A program made the translations under genes and the position numbers. From a virus, in the IMG/VR virus record IMGVR_UViG_3300029268_000072, positions 1-33,847 of that record: a stretch of 33,847 nucleotides of DNA; one strand, 5' to 3'. The notes under the pieces are model-generated. The model saw nothing but the letters and a program-made list of their open reading frames with translations, was not told the origin of the DNA and made no database searches. Shown piece after piece: positions 1-7,380 of the stretch (within the stretch, counting starts at the first letter, position 1; the number at the start of each line of letters is the position of its first letter).

Positions 1-1
1 C

Positions 2-283
2 CTATCACGCCCTAGACGCCACGGCCTCATAGCCCAGGGCGAGGAGGGCGGCACCTGGCTCATCACTCAAAAGGGCGCGAAATTCCTGCGAGGCGAGCGC
101 ATAGCGCGCGTGGCGGTGATCAGTAAGGTCACCGGACACAAAAGCCACTACCTCGACGAAGCTCAAGACAACATCACGTTCGGCGACTGCATGAAGCGCG
201 AGACACCGTTCTGGGATCTCTCGAGCCCAGCACTCCGCGACCTCGCCGGCGAAAGCGAAGTGGAGCCGGCACGACTTTTCTGA
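2..283 (+). CDS. Phage winged-helix-like protein, 5' partial
   Basis: The reading frame is open from base 2 to a TGA at 281-283, giving 93 residues with the start outside the window. It contains HGLIAQGEEGGTWLITQKG followed by FLRGE, which resembles the common phage proteins in which a helical DNA-binding part is followed by a W.IT.KG..FL segment. No catalytic motif is visible and the function is unknown. It precedes the RusA resolvase by 12 bases and probably belongs to the DNA replication and recombination genes that lie to the left. The reading frame is supported by its protein-like composition and by its fit against the next gene. Confidence 0.7.
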   Translation, partial: LSRPRRHGLIAQGEEGGTWLITQKGAKFLRGERIARVAVISKVTGHKSHYLDEAQDNITFGDCMKRETPFWDLSSPALRDLAGESEVEPARLF

Positions 284-289
284 TAAAAT
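261..289 (+). promoter_or_regulatory. Putative promoter for rusA, leaderless geometry
   Basis: TGGAGC (261-266), a 17-base spacer, then TAAAAT (284-289). Only six bases separate the -10 box from the ATG at 296, so a transcript would start at or beside the start codon. The -35 box is weak and the site overlaps the end of the upstream gene. Confidence 0.4.
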
Positions 290-295
290 ACGGGA

Positions 296-670
296 ATGAA
301 AACCCTCATCATCAAAGGCGAACTCACCGACCTGAACACCTACATCAAAGCCCTCAACGGAAACAGGTGGAGCGGCAACAGCATCAAGCAAACGGAGACG
401 GAGCGTGTGGCATACGAAGCCCGACTCGCCCGTCTCTGTGCGGTTCAGGAATACCCCGTGAAGATCACGTATCGCTGGTACTGTCCGGACCAGCGCAAGG
501 ACACCGACAACGTGGCATTCGCCAAGAAGTTTATCAACGACGGCCTGGTCCAGGCGGGCATCCTCGAGAACGACTCTCGCAAATTTGTCTCGGGATTCGC
601 GGACGAATTCTACATCGACAAAGCAAACCCAAGGGTCGAGGTGGAGATATGCACTGCTTGTCCACAGTAA
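296..670 (+). CDS. rusA: RusA-family Holliday junction resolvase
   Basis: The 124-residue product matches the small phage RusA resolvases, which cut four-way DNA junctions made during recombination or replication. Visible signature: KDTDN at residues 68-72, followed by the K-K-x-x-N-D-G-L stretch (77-84), an E-N-D at 91-93, and a C-terminal V-E-V-E-I strand. The acidic residues D69, D71 and D82 or D93 are the likely metal ligands. Length is close to the E. coli enzyme (120 residues). It is likely to act with RecT and the nuclease at the other end of the window, which would be near neighbours if the genome is circular or permuted. No Shine-Dalgarno sequence precedes the ATG. Confidence 0.87.
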   Translation: MKTLIIKGELTDLNTYIKALNGNRWSGNSIKQTETERVAYEARLARLCAVQEYPVKITYRWYCPDQRKDTDNVAFAKKFINDGLVQAGILENDSRKFVSGFADEFYIDKANPRVEVEICTACPQ

Positions 671-675
671 TACGA

Positions 676-703
676 TTGCACGAAAATACGAAAGGAGTAT
701 AAT
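676..703 (+). promoter_or_regulatory. Promoter upstream of the 713 gene
   Basis: TTGCAC (676-681), a 16-base spacer, and a perfect TATAAT (698-703). The ATG is nine bases after the -10 box, so the mRNA is predicted to be leaderless or nearly so. An AAAGGAG at 691-697 lies inside the spacer, upstream of any start point, so it would not be in the transcript. Confidence 0.6.
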
Positions 704-712
704 CATAAGCAT

Positions 713-916
713 ATGGCAAAAGAAAACACAGAAGAAAAGCGCAAGACCTACTCCCTGGATCCGGAGAAGTCGCGCGATCTCGCACGGCACGCGCTCGACA
801 TGAGCGAGGAGCTGGGCAAGACCGTACCGCGCCAAACGATCCTCGATGCACTCGTTGAGTGCCTCAAAGACAAGGCAGTATTTACCAAAGTGCGTAACAT
901 AATCAAAAAGCTATGA
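713..916 (+). CDS. Small helical protein, unknown
   Basis: The 67-residue product is charged and apparently helical. An N-terminal segment with KRKTYSLDPEKSRDLARHAL is followed by two predicted helices (roughly residues 35-65). A short basic strand before helices is reminiscent of ribbon-helix-helix regulators, but no family signature is clear. It has its own strong promoter with a near-leaderless start in the CATATG context used often in this genome. Its end overlaps the start of the LicD-like gene by four bases, so the two are translationally coupled. Function unknown; a small DNA-binding regulator is only a guess. Confidence 0.6.
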   Translation: MAKENTEEKRKTYSLDPEKSRDLARHALDMSEELGKTVPRQTILDALVECLKDKAVFTKVRNIIKKL

Positions 917-1449
917 TCGAGAGAGCCCGAGCAGTGAAAAATGTCGTCGAGCTCCAATCGATCTTCCCCGCCAGCTTCGCGGTCTACGGGACAGCCCTCG
1001 GATCTCTCCGAGAGCAGAACGTCATCGAGCACGACCCCGATGCTGACATCGGCGTCTTCAGCGAGGACTTCTCCTGGGCCGGTGTGAACGAAGCGATCCG
1101 CAGAGGGTTCGTCATCGAGGCCGTCTTCGGCTCTCGGTACTACGGCATGGAGATAGCATTCATCAGGAACGGCGTGAAAACTGACCTGATGCTTTTTTAT
1201 GCCGACCCTGAAAACCCAAGCAAGCGATTCAATGTGCTGTGGGAAAACGGCGGACGAGACGGATTGAAAAACGCCATCGTCCACGAATACGATGCGGAAC
1301 TCCTCTCGCATATCCAGGGCACGCTCGGAGACGCAGCCATTCGAACACTGGGACAGGCCTACGTCGAAAAGGTCTACGGAGAAAACTGGCGCACACCCGT
1401 CAAGGAATGGGACTGGCGCAACGATCATCTATGCAAAAAAACTGGATAA
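913..1449 (+). CDS. LicD/FKRP-like nucleotidyltransferase
   Basis: The 178-residue protein has the LicD-type core: F-A-V-Y-G-T-A-L-G-S-L-R-E at residues 22-33, then IEHDPDADIGVF (38-49), whose aspartates D41, D43 and D45 would bind metal. Related proteins transfer phosphocholine or another phospho-group to cell-surface sugars, such as teichoic acid or lipopolysaccharide. It ends with a tryptophan-rich W-R-T-P-V-K-E-W-D-W segment also seen in the family. It overlaps the methyltransferase by 19 bases, and a GT2 gene follows. Together they suggest modification of a host glycan or virion sugar. The actual donor and acceptor cannot be read from sequence. Confidence 0.75.
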   Translation: MIERARAVKNVVELQSIFPASFAVYGTALGSLREQNVIEHDPDADIGVFSEDFSWAGVNEAIRRGFVIEAVFGSRYYGMEIAFIRNGVKTDLMLFYADPENPSKRFNVLWENGGRDGLKNAIVHEYDAELLSHIQGTLGDAAIRTLGQAYVEKVYGENWRTPVKEWDWRNDHLCKKTG

Positions 1450-2015
1450 CATTTTACGAAAACAAAAAGGCGCCGCTCGAGCCGTCGAGCTTTGCGAAAT
1501 TCATCCTGGACAGAAACATCCCAGGCAACACGCTCATCGACCTTGGAAGCGGCAACGGCCGTGACACCTACGCCCTAGCCGAAAGGTACAAGGCGCGCGG
1601 TGTGGATCCGGCAACCTTTCCGGACCGAACGGACTGGGCGAGCTTCGCCAAGGCACCGTGGCAAACAATGGCCGAGGAGATCAAACAGGCCGACATCGCG
1701 TACTCCCGCTTCTTCCTGCACTCGATAACGCCTGAAGAAGTCGCGGAAATTATCCGGCTCACACCCCGATACTTCATAGCTGAAGCACGGCATGTCGGAG
1801 ACGTGCCAAAGGTCTACCCTGACAACGACCACGAACGCCGCTACGTCGACGGGCAGCTGCTCCTCGATGTCCTGGCCGACAACGGATTCACCGTGCATTT
1901 TTATGAATTAGGCAGGGGACTCGCGCCGTACAAAGACGAAGATCCTCTGCTCGTGCGGGTAATAGCAAAGAGAAAAATTGACGACACACTCAACAAAACC
2001 AGAACTACTTTATAA
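1431..2015 (+). CDS. Class I SAM-dependent methyltransferase
   Basis: The product (194 residues from the ATG at 1431) has a clear motif I, LIDLGSGNGRD, at about residues 32-42, followed by an acidic strand end at G-V-D-P. A central Y-S-R-F-F-L-H-S-I segment takes the place of the usual motif IV, and a C-terminal LLVRVIAKRK strand closes the fold. The frame stays open upstream to 1239, but that part is the out-of-frame shadow of the LicD-like gene, so 1431 is chosen. The 19-base overlap with the LicD-like gene implies a shared pathway, for example methylation of a sugar or aminoalcohol decoration. The substrate is unknown. Confidence 0.78.
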   Translation: MQKNWITFYENKKAPLEPSSFAKFILDRNIPGNTLIDLGSGNGRDTYALAERYKARGVDPATFPDRTDWASFAKAPWQTMAEEIKQADIAYSRFFLHSITPEEVAEIIRLTPRYFIAEARHVGDVPKVYPDNDHERRYVDGQLLLDVLADNGFTVHFYELGRGLAPYKDEDPLLVRVIAKRKIDDTLNKTRTTL

Positions 2016-2055
2016 AATACTCGAGGCCAACGCACCTTGAAACCAGCCTAAAAAT

Positions 2056-2259
2056 ATGACATCAAATCTTACAGTAGCAAAACCAAAAAAGAGTATCACG
2101 TTTTATTCTCTCTTGGAGAAGTACGACGGAGATATTAAGAAAGCAACAGCAGGTGAGTTGCGCCGTGTACGTCCAAATGGGCTTTCAAACCTATTCAAGG
2201 CGTGGAGAGTATACGACAAACTAAAAAACGAAAACGCACCTGTCGAACTCCAAGGGTAG
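2056..2259 (+). CDS. Small basic hypothetical protein
   Basis: A 67-residue, lysine- and arginine-rich protein (KPKKSITFYSLLEKYDGD at residues 9-26) with no recognised domain. The middle looks helical and ends in W-R-V-Y-D-K-L. It lies alone between the methyltransferase and the glycosyltransferase, about 40 bases after the former and 80 before the latter. The start is in the AAAAATATG context shared by neighbours and has no Shine-Dalgarno sequence. It may be a nucleic-acid-binding protein, but nothing visible proves that. Confidence 0.5.
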   Translation: MTSNLTVAKPKKSITFYSLLEKYDGDIKKATAGELRRVRPNGLSNLFKAWRVYDKLKNENAPVELQG

Positions 2260-2338
2260 AATTATTTGCACGAAAAAAAAGAGATGGGTGGCATAGCTGG
2301 GGGAATGAAATTATAAATGACATAGATTTATTAAAAAT

Positions 2339-3979
2339 ATGAAAAACACAACCGCAATAATCATCAGCTTCCTCCGACCTGCATACACCATCGGGTGCAT
2401 CGAGTCGCTGAAGCGCCACTACCCCGACATCAACATCGTCGTGGGAGAAAACGCCGACCACAACGCCGAGCTCGCCAAGACCTGCGCGGAATACGGGGCC
2501 AAGTACGTCCAGCTCCCCTACGACTCCGGCGTCTGCGTCGGCCGCAACATGCTCATGAAGCACGTGGAGACGGAGTACGTCCTCGTGGGCGACGACGACT
2601 TCTTCTACGAGGAGCACACCGGCATCGACAAAATGCAGACACTCCTCAATGGACACCCCGAGATAGACCTCATCGGAGGCAGGGTGATCCAGGACGGAGT
2701 GGTACGAAACTACCAGGGAAGCATCGAGCGATACTCCCGCCACCTCATCAACCGGCCGATAAAGCTGGACGAGGCGGAATTTAAATACGACAGCGCAAGC
2801 GGACTGCGATACATCAAGTGCGACCTCACGTTCAACTTCTTCGTGGCACGCGTGGAGCGCATCAAAGACATCCCCTGGGACGAGCAGATCAAGGTGGCAT
2901 ACGAGCATGAGAGCTGGTTCATCGACCTGCAAGACGCCAAGGTAAACGTCTACTTCTCGCCGGAGCCAATCGTGATTCACAAGCCCGAGCACCTCCGCAA
3001 GGCGGTGGAAAAGGCGGACGCGCACCCGACATACCAAGCATTCAGAATGCGGCGATGCGACAAGGAGCGCTTCTATACCCGCCACAAGCTCGACTACCTC
3101 ATCGACATGAACGGCGTAAAGGACTACGCACCAAACAGCACCCAGGAGATCCGCAAGAACGATATGAAATTCGTGGACGTCTGCATCACCACATTCAAGC
3201 GGCCGAAAGCCCTGGAGCGGCTGCTCTTCTCAATCGCCGAGTACTATCCGATGGCGAACATCTACGTGGCCGATCAGGACAAGGTACTCGACCGCGCATT
3301 CTACAAAGACCTGCGGGACCGGCTGTACGATCACGGCCTGGTTAAACGCCTCTCCGTGGAGAGCTTGCCATACGACTGCGGCGTAAGCTACGCGCGCAAT
3401 CACCTCGTCACTTCAACGCCCAACAAATTCAAACTGATACTCGACGACGACATGGAATTCACCAAGGAGACGGACATCGGGAAATTCATCAAAATAATGG
3501 AGGCCGACAATCGAGCCGGCATCGTGGGCGGACTCATGAAGCAAAACGGAGTAGAGGTGCACTTTGAATTCGTGCCGGAGAAGAAAGGCGACGCCATCTT
3601 CCACACTGAGAATAAAACGAATTGGAAAAATCACCTGGGCGTGCGCTACAAGAAAAGCGGATGCGTGCTCAACTTCGCCCTCTTCAAAAAGGAGATCTTC
3701 GAAATCATTCAGTGGGATCCGGAGCTCAAGGTCACCGAGCATACGGACTTTTACCTGCGCTTCCAATCGCTCGCCTACAACGTGCTCTACACGCCGGACG
3801 TGGTGATAGGCCATCCGTCGGCCGAGCGGGATCCGGAATACAAACAGCTCCGCACCCGGGACGAATTTCAAAAGCTGATGTTCCGCAAGCACGGGGTCAA
3901 GCGCATGAAGTACCTGAACGGGCAGGTGGTCGAGCTCGCAAAGGACGGTTCGCTTACTCGCTATAAAGAAACGGCATGA
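2339..3979 (+). CDS. Tandem GT2-type glycosyltransferase
   Basis: This 546-residue protein contains two GT-A (family 2-like) domains. Domain 1 (about 1-270) begins with an I-I-I-S-F-L-R-P strand, has YDSGVCVGRN at 61-70 and a metal-binding DDD at 85-87. Domain 2 starts at about residue 276 with D-V-C-I-T-T-F-K-R-P, has YDCGVSYARN in the matching position and a second DDD at about 369-371. The repeat points to an internal duplication or a bifunctional enzyme adding two sugars. No membrane segment is seen, so it should act in the cytoplasm on a nucleotide-sugar donor. With the LicD-like and methyltransferase genes it forms a glycan-modifying cassette, perhaps for superinfection exclusion or virion glycosylation. 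Confidence 0.8.
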   Translation: MKNTTAIIISFLRPAYTIGCIESLKRHYPDINIVVGENADHNAELAKTCAEYGAKYVQLPYDSGVCVGRNMLMKHVETEYVLVGDDDFFYEEHTGIDKMQTLLNGHPEIDLIGGRVIQDGVVRNYQGSIERYSRHLINRPIKLDEAEFKYDSASGLRYIKCDLTFNFFVARVERIKDIPWDEQIKVAYEHESWFIDLQDAKVNVYFSPEPIVIHKPEHLRKAVEKADAHPTYQAFRMRRCDKERFYTRHKLDYLIDMNGVKDYAPNSTQEIRKNDMKFVDVCITTFKRPKALERLLFSIAEYYPMANIYVADQDKVLDRAFYKDLRDRLYDHGLVKRLSVESLPYDCGVSYARNHLVTSTPNKFKLILDDDMEFTKETDIGKFIKIMEADNRAGIVGGLMKQNGVEVHFEFVPEKKGDAIFHTENKTNWKNHLGVRYKKSGCVLNFALFKKEIFEIIQWDPELKVTEHTDFYLRFQSLAYNVLYTPDVVIGHPSAERDPEYKQLRTRDEFQKLMFRKHGVKRMKYLNGQVVELAKDGSLTRYKETA

Positions 3980-4185
3980 GACAAAACAACCCGACAGGAA
4001 CGGTCATCGAAGCATTAGCCGGCACCCGCTTCAAGGTGCAGATGGACGACGGCAAAGAGATCCTCTGCTACCTGGCCGGCAAGCTCCGGCTGAAGCGCAT
4101 CAACATCCTGGTGGGCGACAAAGTCGAAGTCGTCCTGGATCCGGCCGGAGGCACGGCTACGAATAGAATCGTTTGGCGGAAATAA
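3976..4185 (+). CDS. infA: Translation initiation factor IF-1 homologue
   Basis: The 69-residue product aligns by eye along its full length with bacterial IF-1 (72 residues in E. coli). It has G-T-V-I-E-A-L at 8-14 and FKVQMDDGKEILCYLAGKLR at 19-38. Then comes R-I-N-I-L-V-G-D-K-V-E-V at 41-52 and a final R-I-V-W-R-K. This is a single OB-fold S1-type domain that binds the A site of the 30S subunit during initiation. Its ATG overlaps the TGA of the glycosyltransferase by four bases. A phage-encoded IF-1 is rare. It is striking beside genes lacking Shine-Dalgarno sites, and might adapt host ribosomes to phage mRNAs (inference). Confidence 0.88.
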   Translation: MRQNNPTGTVIEALAGTRFKVQMDDGKEILCYLAGKLRLKRINILVGDKVEVVLDPAGGTATNRIVWRK

Positions 4186-4202
4186 AAATTATACGATATA
4201 AT
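4174..4202 (+). promoter_or_regulatory. Promoter, leaderless geometry, for the 4211 gene
   Basis: TGGCGG (4174-4179), 17 bases, then TATAAT (4197-4202); an 18-base alternative uses TTGGCG at 4173. The ATG at 4211 is eight bases after the -10 box, so the transcript should begin at or just before the start codon. It lies across the end of infA and would initiate the packaging and head operon. Confidence 0.55.
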
Positions 4203-4210
4203 ATAAACAT

Positions 4211-4627
4211 ATGATTACACGCGAAAATTTAAACAAACTGCACGCACTCACCAAGGCGGTGAATGATGCAAAGGAGTCGGCATCGGAGTACCTCCGCACC
4301 GCTCAAGACAGATTCAAAAGCCGAACGCACAAGCTGATGCGCGAGGGCAAAGAGATCGAGCTCACCGAGAAAGTATTGTGGGACGAAGTGTTCTACATGG
4401 GGCCGACATGCCAGGCGGGGAAGATCCTGCAAACGGTTCACCCTGAAGTGTTCGAGGGATACAAGAAGCAAGACGAGGCCGCAAACGAGCTGAAGAAATT
4501 CACGATCGTGGAACTCGGCGTCGACTACGCCGCACTCTCGCTTAGCGACTACCTGATGGTCACCGAGTCCCTCTTCGAGCTCATGCTCGGCGAGCGCGGA
4601 TTACCAACTAAGCCACCCTTAAATTAA
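4211..4627 (+). CDS. Hypothetical helical protein
   Basis: A 138-residue, largely helical protein. The first half (about 1-55) has charged heptad-like spacing that may form a coiled coil. The second half contains Y-M-G-P-T-C-Q-A-G-K-I-L and a long acidic helix. No family is recognised. It starts in a CATATG context directly downstream of a strong -10 box and is followed after four bases by another small gene. Its place just upstream of the terminase genes makes a packaging accessory role possible but unproven. Confidence 0.65.
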   Translation: MITRENLNKLHALTKAVNDAKESASEYLRTAQDRFKSRTHKLMREGKEIELTEKVLWDEVFYMGPTCQAGKILQTVHPEVFEGYKKQDEAANELKKFTIVELGVDYAALSLSDYLMVTESLFELMLGERGLPTKPPLN

Positions 4628-4631
4628 ACCT

Positions 4632-4895
4632 ATGGCAAAAGACGACAAAATTCTCAAGGCCGACACAACGGTCAAAAAGGACTTCAACTACTCCCTCGAC
4701 GGGGTGAACTTCAGCGTCACCATCCGGATCGACGTCAAAAAGGAGCTTAAGGCAATGATCCAAACCATCGACCGATGCAAGGCCGACATGGAGCTCGTAG
4801 TACCGGAGCTCAAGCTGATGTCCCTCGAGATGCCCGACCTGACGACGCCCGTTGTGAAATCGGTGGAGGAGGCGAGCACTGAAAGCGGAACCTAG
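4632..4895 (+). CDS. Small hypothetical protein before terminase
   Basis: An 87-residue protein with a short lysine-rich N-terminus, a beta-like segment (YSLDGVNFSVTIRIDVKKEL at about 20-39), then one helix with a cysteine. The tail is acidic and serine/threonine-rich. No recognised domain. It is probably cotranscribed with the 4211 gene (four-base gap). Its TAG stop is embedded in a six-base-pair hairpin (4891-4906) that begins the noncoding region before the terminase. Confidence 0.6.
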   Translation: MAKDDKILKADTTVKKDFNYSLDGVNFSVTIRIDVKKELKAMIQTIDRCKADMELVVPELKLMSLEMPDLTTPVVKSVEEASTESGT

Positions 4896-5073
4896 CGACG
4901 GCTAGGCAGAGGCCGGAAGTGTCTGTACTTTAACAGGGTGAGGGCGAACCACGGAGGGAGATCACATCAAACCCGTAGGTGCATCAATGACGTTCGGGTC
5001 GCACCCGTTCGGTCCGGCGGTGGAATCCCGCCTTAATCGTCTTCTCCACCGAGAGCACAACTTCAAAACGCTT
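4891..5073 (+). other. Structured noncoding region before terminase
   Basis: About 180 bases without a convincing gene. Visible inverted repeats are CCTAGC-GACG-GCTAGG (4891-4906), CGGGT-CGC-ACCCG (4995-5007), and CGGTGGA (5018-5024) pairing with TCCACCG (5045-5051). An alternative GGCGG/CCGCC hairpin lies inside the last pair. The position directly upstream of the small terminase gene is where packaging (pac or cos) sites are often found. A long 5' leader or small structured RNA is the other reading. There is no U-run, so it is not a simple terminator. Confidence 0.4.
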
Positions 5074-5739
5074 ATGGAAGAACCAACAGCAACAATCAAA
5101 TTAACGCCAGGAAACCGCACTGTGAAAGGGAGGCGGTCTTTGCCGATGGCTGAAACACGACAGACGGGCAAGCAGAGCCCTGTCGCCTACCGATTCAAGG
5201 ATCCACGGGTCGGCGAAATGGACGTCCTCAATAGCGCCAACGGGTGGTGGATAGGGGTCGAGGGCGGTATAAAACTCCAAAAGCTGGTAGATGCCTATTG
5301 TTTCTACTACACCGACGACGAAGCTATATCCTACGCGGGTATTTCGATCGGCCAGCTCAAATACTTCCAGGAGCTACATCCCGACTTCTATGCCATAAAA
5401 CACGCCGCTAAGCGCCAGCCGGACATGCATGCGAAGAAGAAGATCGTAGAGATAGCGGGCAAGGACGTGCAGTGGGCTGCGTGGTGGCTGTCTCGAACGC
5501 AAAAGGAGACATTCAGCACCCGGGTCGAAGCCACTGGTGCGAACGGGCGCGACTTATTCGACGGCCTCACCGAGCGATACAAGGAGCTGGTAGAAAACCT
5601 GCGAAAAGCGCATAAAGAAAACAAACAATATGATCCAACCGATGATAAAGAACACGCTAGCGCACTTGATGCCGGACACATTGATGCCGGACCGGTCGGG
5701 GCTAGAGATGAAGCCACCCCTGCCGAAACTGTCGCCTGA
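5074..5739 (+). CDS. terS: Terminase small subunit
   Basis: From the ATG at 5074 the product is 221 residues. The core has the helix-turn-helix DNA-recognition pattern of small terminases: Y-T-D-D-E-A-I-S-Y-A-G-I-S-I-G-Q-L-K-Y. It continues with H-P-D-F-Y and a conserved W-W-L-S-R-T-Q-K-E-T-F-S-T-R region before the acidic tail. TerS binds the packaging site and regulates the motor. The frame is open back to 4987, but that part looks noncoding and structured. A later ATG at 5146 is also possible. The 3' end overlaps the large subunit gene, which supports the assignment. Confidence 0.8.
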   Translation: MEEPTATIKLTPGNRTVKGRRSLPMAETRQTGKQSPVAYRFKDPRVGEMDVLNSANGWWIGVEGGIKLQKLVDAYCFYYTDDEAISYAGISIGQLKYFQELHPDFYAIKHAAKRQPDMHAKKKIVEIAGKDVQWAAWWLSRTQKETFSTRVEATGANGRDLFDGLTERYKELVENLRKAHKENKQYDPTDDKEHASALDAGHIDAGPVGARDEATPAETVA

Positions 5740-7141
5740 CGACCTCCTGGCACTGTACGGCTTCGCTTCGATGTTCCGCGTCGAGGGCGATACCGGCGAC
5801 AAAAAAATAACCGAGGGTCAGCTCCACATCTTCGGGGCTATTATTCTGCGCCATCACAACCGCGTCGAGATCATCTGCTCAACCCAGTACGGGAAGTCCC
5901 TATGGGTGGCGCTCGCCGCAATCATCCTCACGTGCTTGTTGGGCAAGGTGGTGGTCATCGTCGCTCCGTCAAAGGACAAGGCGAAGATCATCATGCGCTA
6001 CTACATCGAGCACCTCGGAGACAATCCTCTCTTCTTCACGAAGCTCGAAAAAAACAGCCGGCTCGAGAAGCTCCGCATGGAAGAAAACAAGGAGCGCATC
6101 ATGCTCAACAACGGCGGGGGCATCTTCGTCGTCTCAACCGATGAGAAGAACAGCAAGAAGTCCCTGGAAGCGGCGATGGGTCAAGGAGCGGAGATCGTGA
6201 TCGGCGACGAATTCTGTCTCGTGAGCGACAACACCGAGGCGACCATCTTCCGTATGATCGCCGGAAAGGGAGAGGACGCGACCTATGTGAAGATCGGCAA
6301 CCCGTTCTACTCGGCACCGCCAAACAGTCACTTCCTCCGCACCTGGCTCCAGGTCAACACGTACCACCGCATCTTCATCGACTACCGCCAGGCGCTCAAA
6401 GAGGGGCGATACTTCCAGGAATTTATCAACGAAGCGAAAAGCAAACCGCTCTTCGACATCCTCTTCGAGTGCCTATTCCCTGACCTCTCCGTGATGGACA
6501 AGGACGGCTACCGACTGCTGGTACTGCCCGAGCAAGTGAAATTCGGCGTCACGCCGGAGATCCTGAAAGCGGCGATGGCAAAGGCCAAGGAGGAGCAAGG
6601 GGGCGTGCTGAAGATCCGGCCAAAGCTCGGAGGCGACATCGGAGGAGGCGGGGACTGGAACGTCTTCGTGGTGCGCTGGAACCGCATGGCATGCGTGGTG
6701 CGCCAAAGCAAGACCAACGACACAATGACCAACGTCACCGCGGTCCAGGAGCTGATGGCAGAATTCGGAATCGCGGCGGAGGACGTGAACCTCGACGACA
6801 TCGGCATCGGCCGAGGCGTGAGCGATCGTCTCAAGGAACTGGGGATAGCGATCAATCCGGTCAACGTCGGCGAGCCGGCCGTATTCAATCCGGACTCATT
6901 CGCCAACCTCAAAGCCGAGCTGTGCTGGGAAGCGCGCAAGTGGGCGATGGCTGACGACGCCCGTGTGGATAAACGGGACGAATGGGTACAGCTCACCTGG
7001 CTGAAGTACAAGACGCTCTCCGATCGCAAGGTGCAGATGGAGCCAAAGGCAGACCTGAAAGCGAGAACCGGAGCATCGCCGGACTTCGCTGAAGCATTTT
7101 ATTTGACATTCGCAGAGCAACCGTTCGTCGGTTTTGTTTGA
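5630..7141 (+). CDS. terL: Terminase large subunit
   Basis: The 503-residue protein is the packaging motor ATPase and headful nuclease. Walker A-like C-S-T-Q-Y-G-K-S is at residues 83-90, and Walker B I-V-I-G-D-E is at 189-194. A C-terminal RNase H-like nuclease has GGDIGGGGDW (334-343, metal-binding D336), a second aspartate cluster in L-D-D-I-G-I-G, and a third near S-P-D-F-A-E-A-F. The frame is open from 5630, overlapping terS by 110 bases. The true start may be the ATG at 5708, which would leave a 32-base overlap and remove a poorly conserved N-terminus. Confidence 0.92.
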   Translation: MIQPMIKNTLAHLMPDTLMPDRSGLEMKPPLPKLSPDDLLALYGFASMFRVEGDTGDKKITEGQLHIFGAIILRHHNRVEIICSTQYGKSLWVALAAIILTCLLGKVVVIVAPSKDKAKIIMRYYIEHLGDNPLFFTKLEKNSRLEKLRMEENKERIMLNNGGGIFVVSTDEKNSKKSLEAAMGQGAEIVIGDEFCLVSDNTEATIFRMIAGKGEDATYVKIGNPFYSAPPNSHFLRTWLQVNTYHRIFIDYRQALKEGRYFQEFINEAKSKPLFDILFECLFPDLSVMDKDGYRLLVLPEQVKFGVTPEILKAAMAKAKEEQGGVLKIRPKLGGDIGGGGDWNVFVVRWNRMACVVRQSKTNDTMTNVTAVQELMAEFGIAAEDVNLDDIGIGRGVSDRLKELGIAINPVNVGEPAVFNPDSFANLKAELCWEARKWAMADDARVDKRDEWVQLTWLKYKTLSDRKVQMEPKADLKARTGASPDFAEAFYLTFAEQPFVGFV

Positions 7142-7156
7142 GTTTCGTTTAATATG

Positions 7157-7170
7157 TGTTATCATATAAT
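7157..7170 (+). promoter_or_regulatory. Promoter motif TGTTATCATATAAT
   Basis: A perfect TATAAT (7165-7170) lies ten bases before the ATG at 7181. The preceding bases GTGTTATCATATAA are repeated exactly at 9668-9681 before the prohead protease gene, so this is a shared extended -10 promoter. No good -35 hexamer is visible. Confidence 0.6.
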
Positions 7171-7180
7171 CACATCAACC

Positions 7181-7378
7181 ATGTCTCAATCAAAAACAAA
7201 ACGATTCCGAAAAGAAGTAAGGCGAGTGGTCGACGCGAACTTCGGCATCGGTATGGAGGCGCTCTCAAACATCACCAGACCACGACCGCGCTGGTGCCCA
7301 AAGGTCGTGTGGATGCTGGCGTACGTTCCGCTCTTCAAGAAGCAATACCTGCATCTTATTTATAAGCACATGAAATAA
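7181..7378 (+). CDS. Small membrane-associated hypothetical protein
   Basis: From the ATG at 7181 the product is 65 residues. A basic N-terminus (SKTKRFRKEVRRVVD) is followed by R-P-R-P-R-W-C-P-K and a hydrophobic V-V-W-M-L-A-Y-V-P-L-F stretch that could insert in or lie on a membrane. The frame is also open from 7154, but 7181 follows the promoter -10 box by ten bases and is preferred. No family is recognised. It sits between terL and the 7381 gene, with only two bases before the latter. Confidence 0.55.
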   Translation: MSQSKTKRFRKEVRRVVDANFGIGMEALSNITRPRPRWCPKVVWMLAYVPLFKKQYLHLIYKHMK

Positions 7379-7380
7379 AT

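Noticed and set aside
691-697. AAAGGAG as a Shine-Dalgarno site for the 713 gene
   Set aside because: It lies upstream of the TATAAT box, so it would not be transcribed from that promoter, and it is too far from the ATG.
2195-3085. Long reverse-strand reading frames, e.g. opposite the glycosyltransferase and in the first 835 bases
   Set aside because: They are shadows of strong + strand genes with C/G-rich third positions; their translations lack domain character and start signals.
4890-5073. tRNA gene in the gap before terminase (GTTCGGTCC resembles a T-loop)
   Set aside because: No acceptor or anticodon stem can be drawn around it, and the loop lacks the GTTCRANNC pattern.
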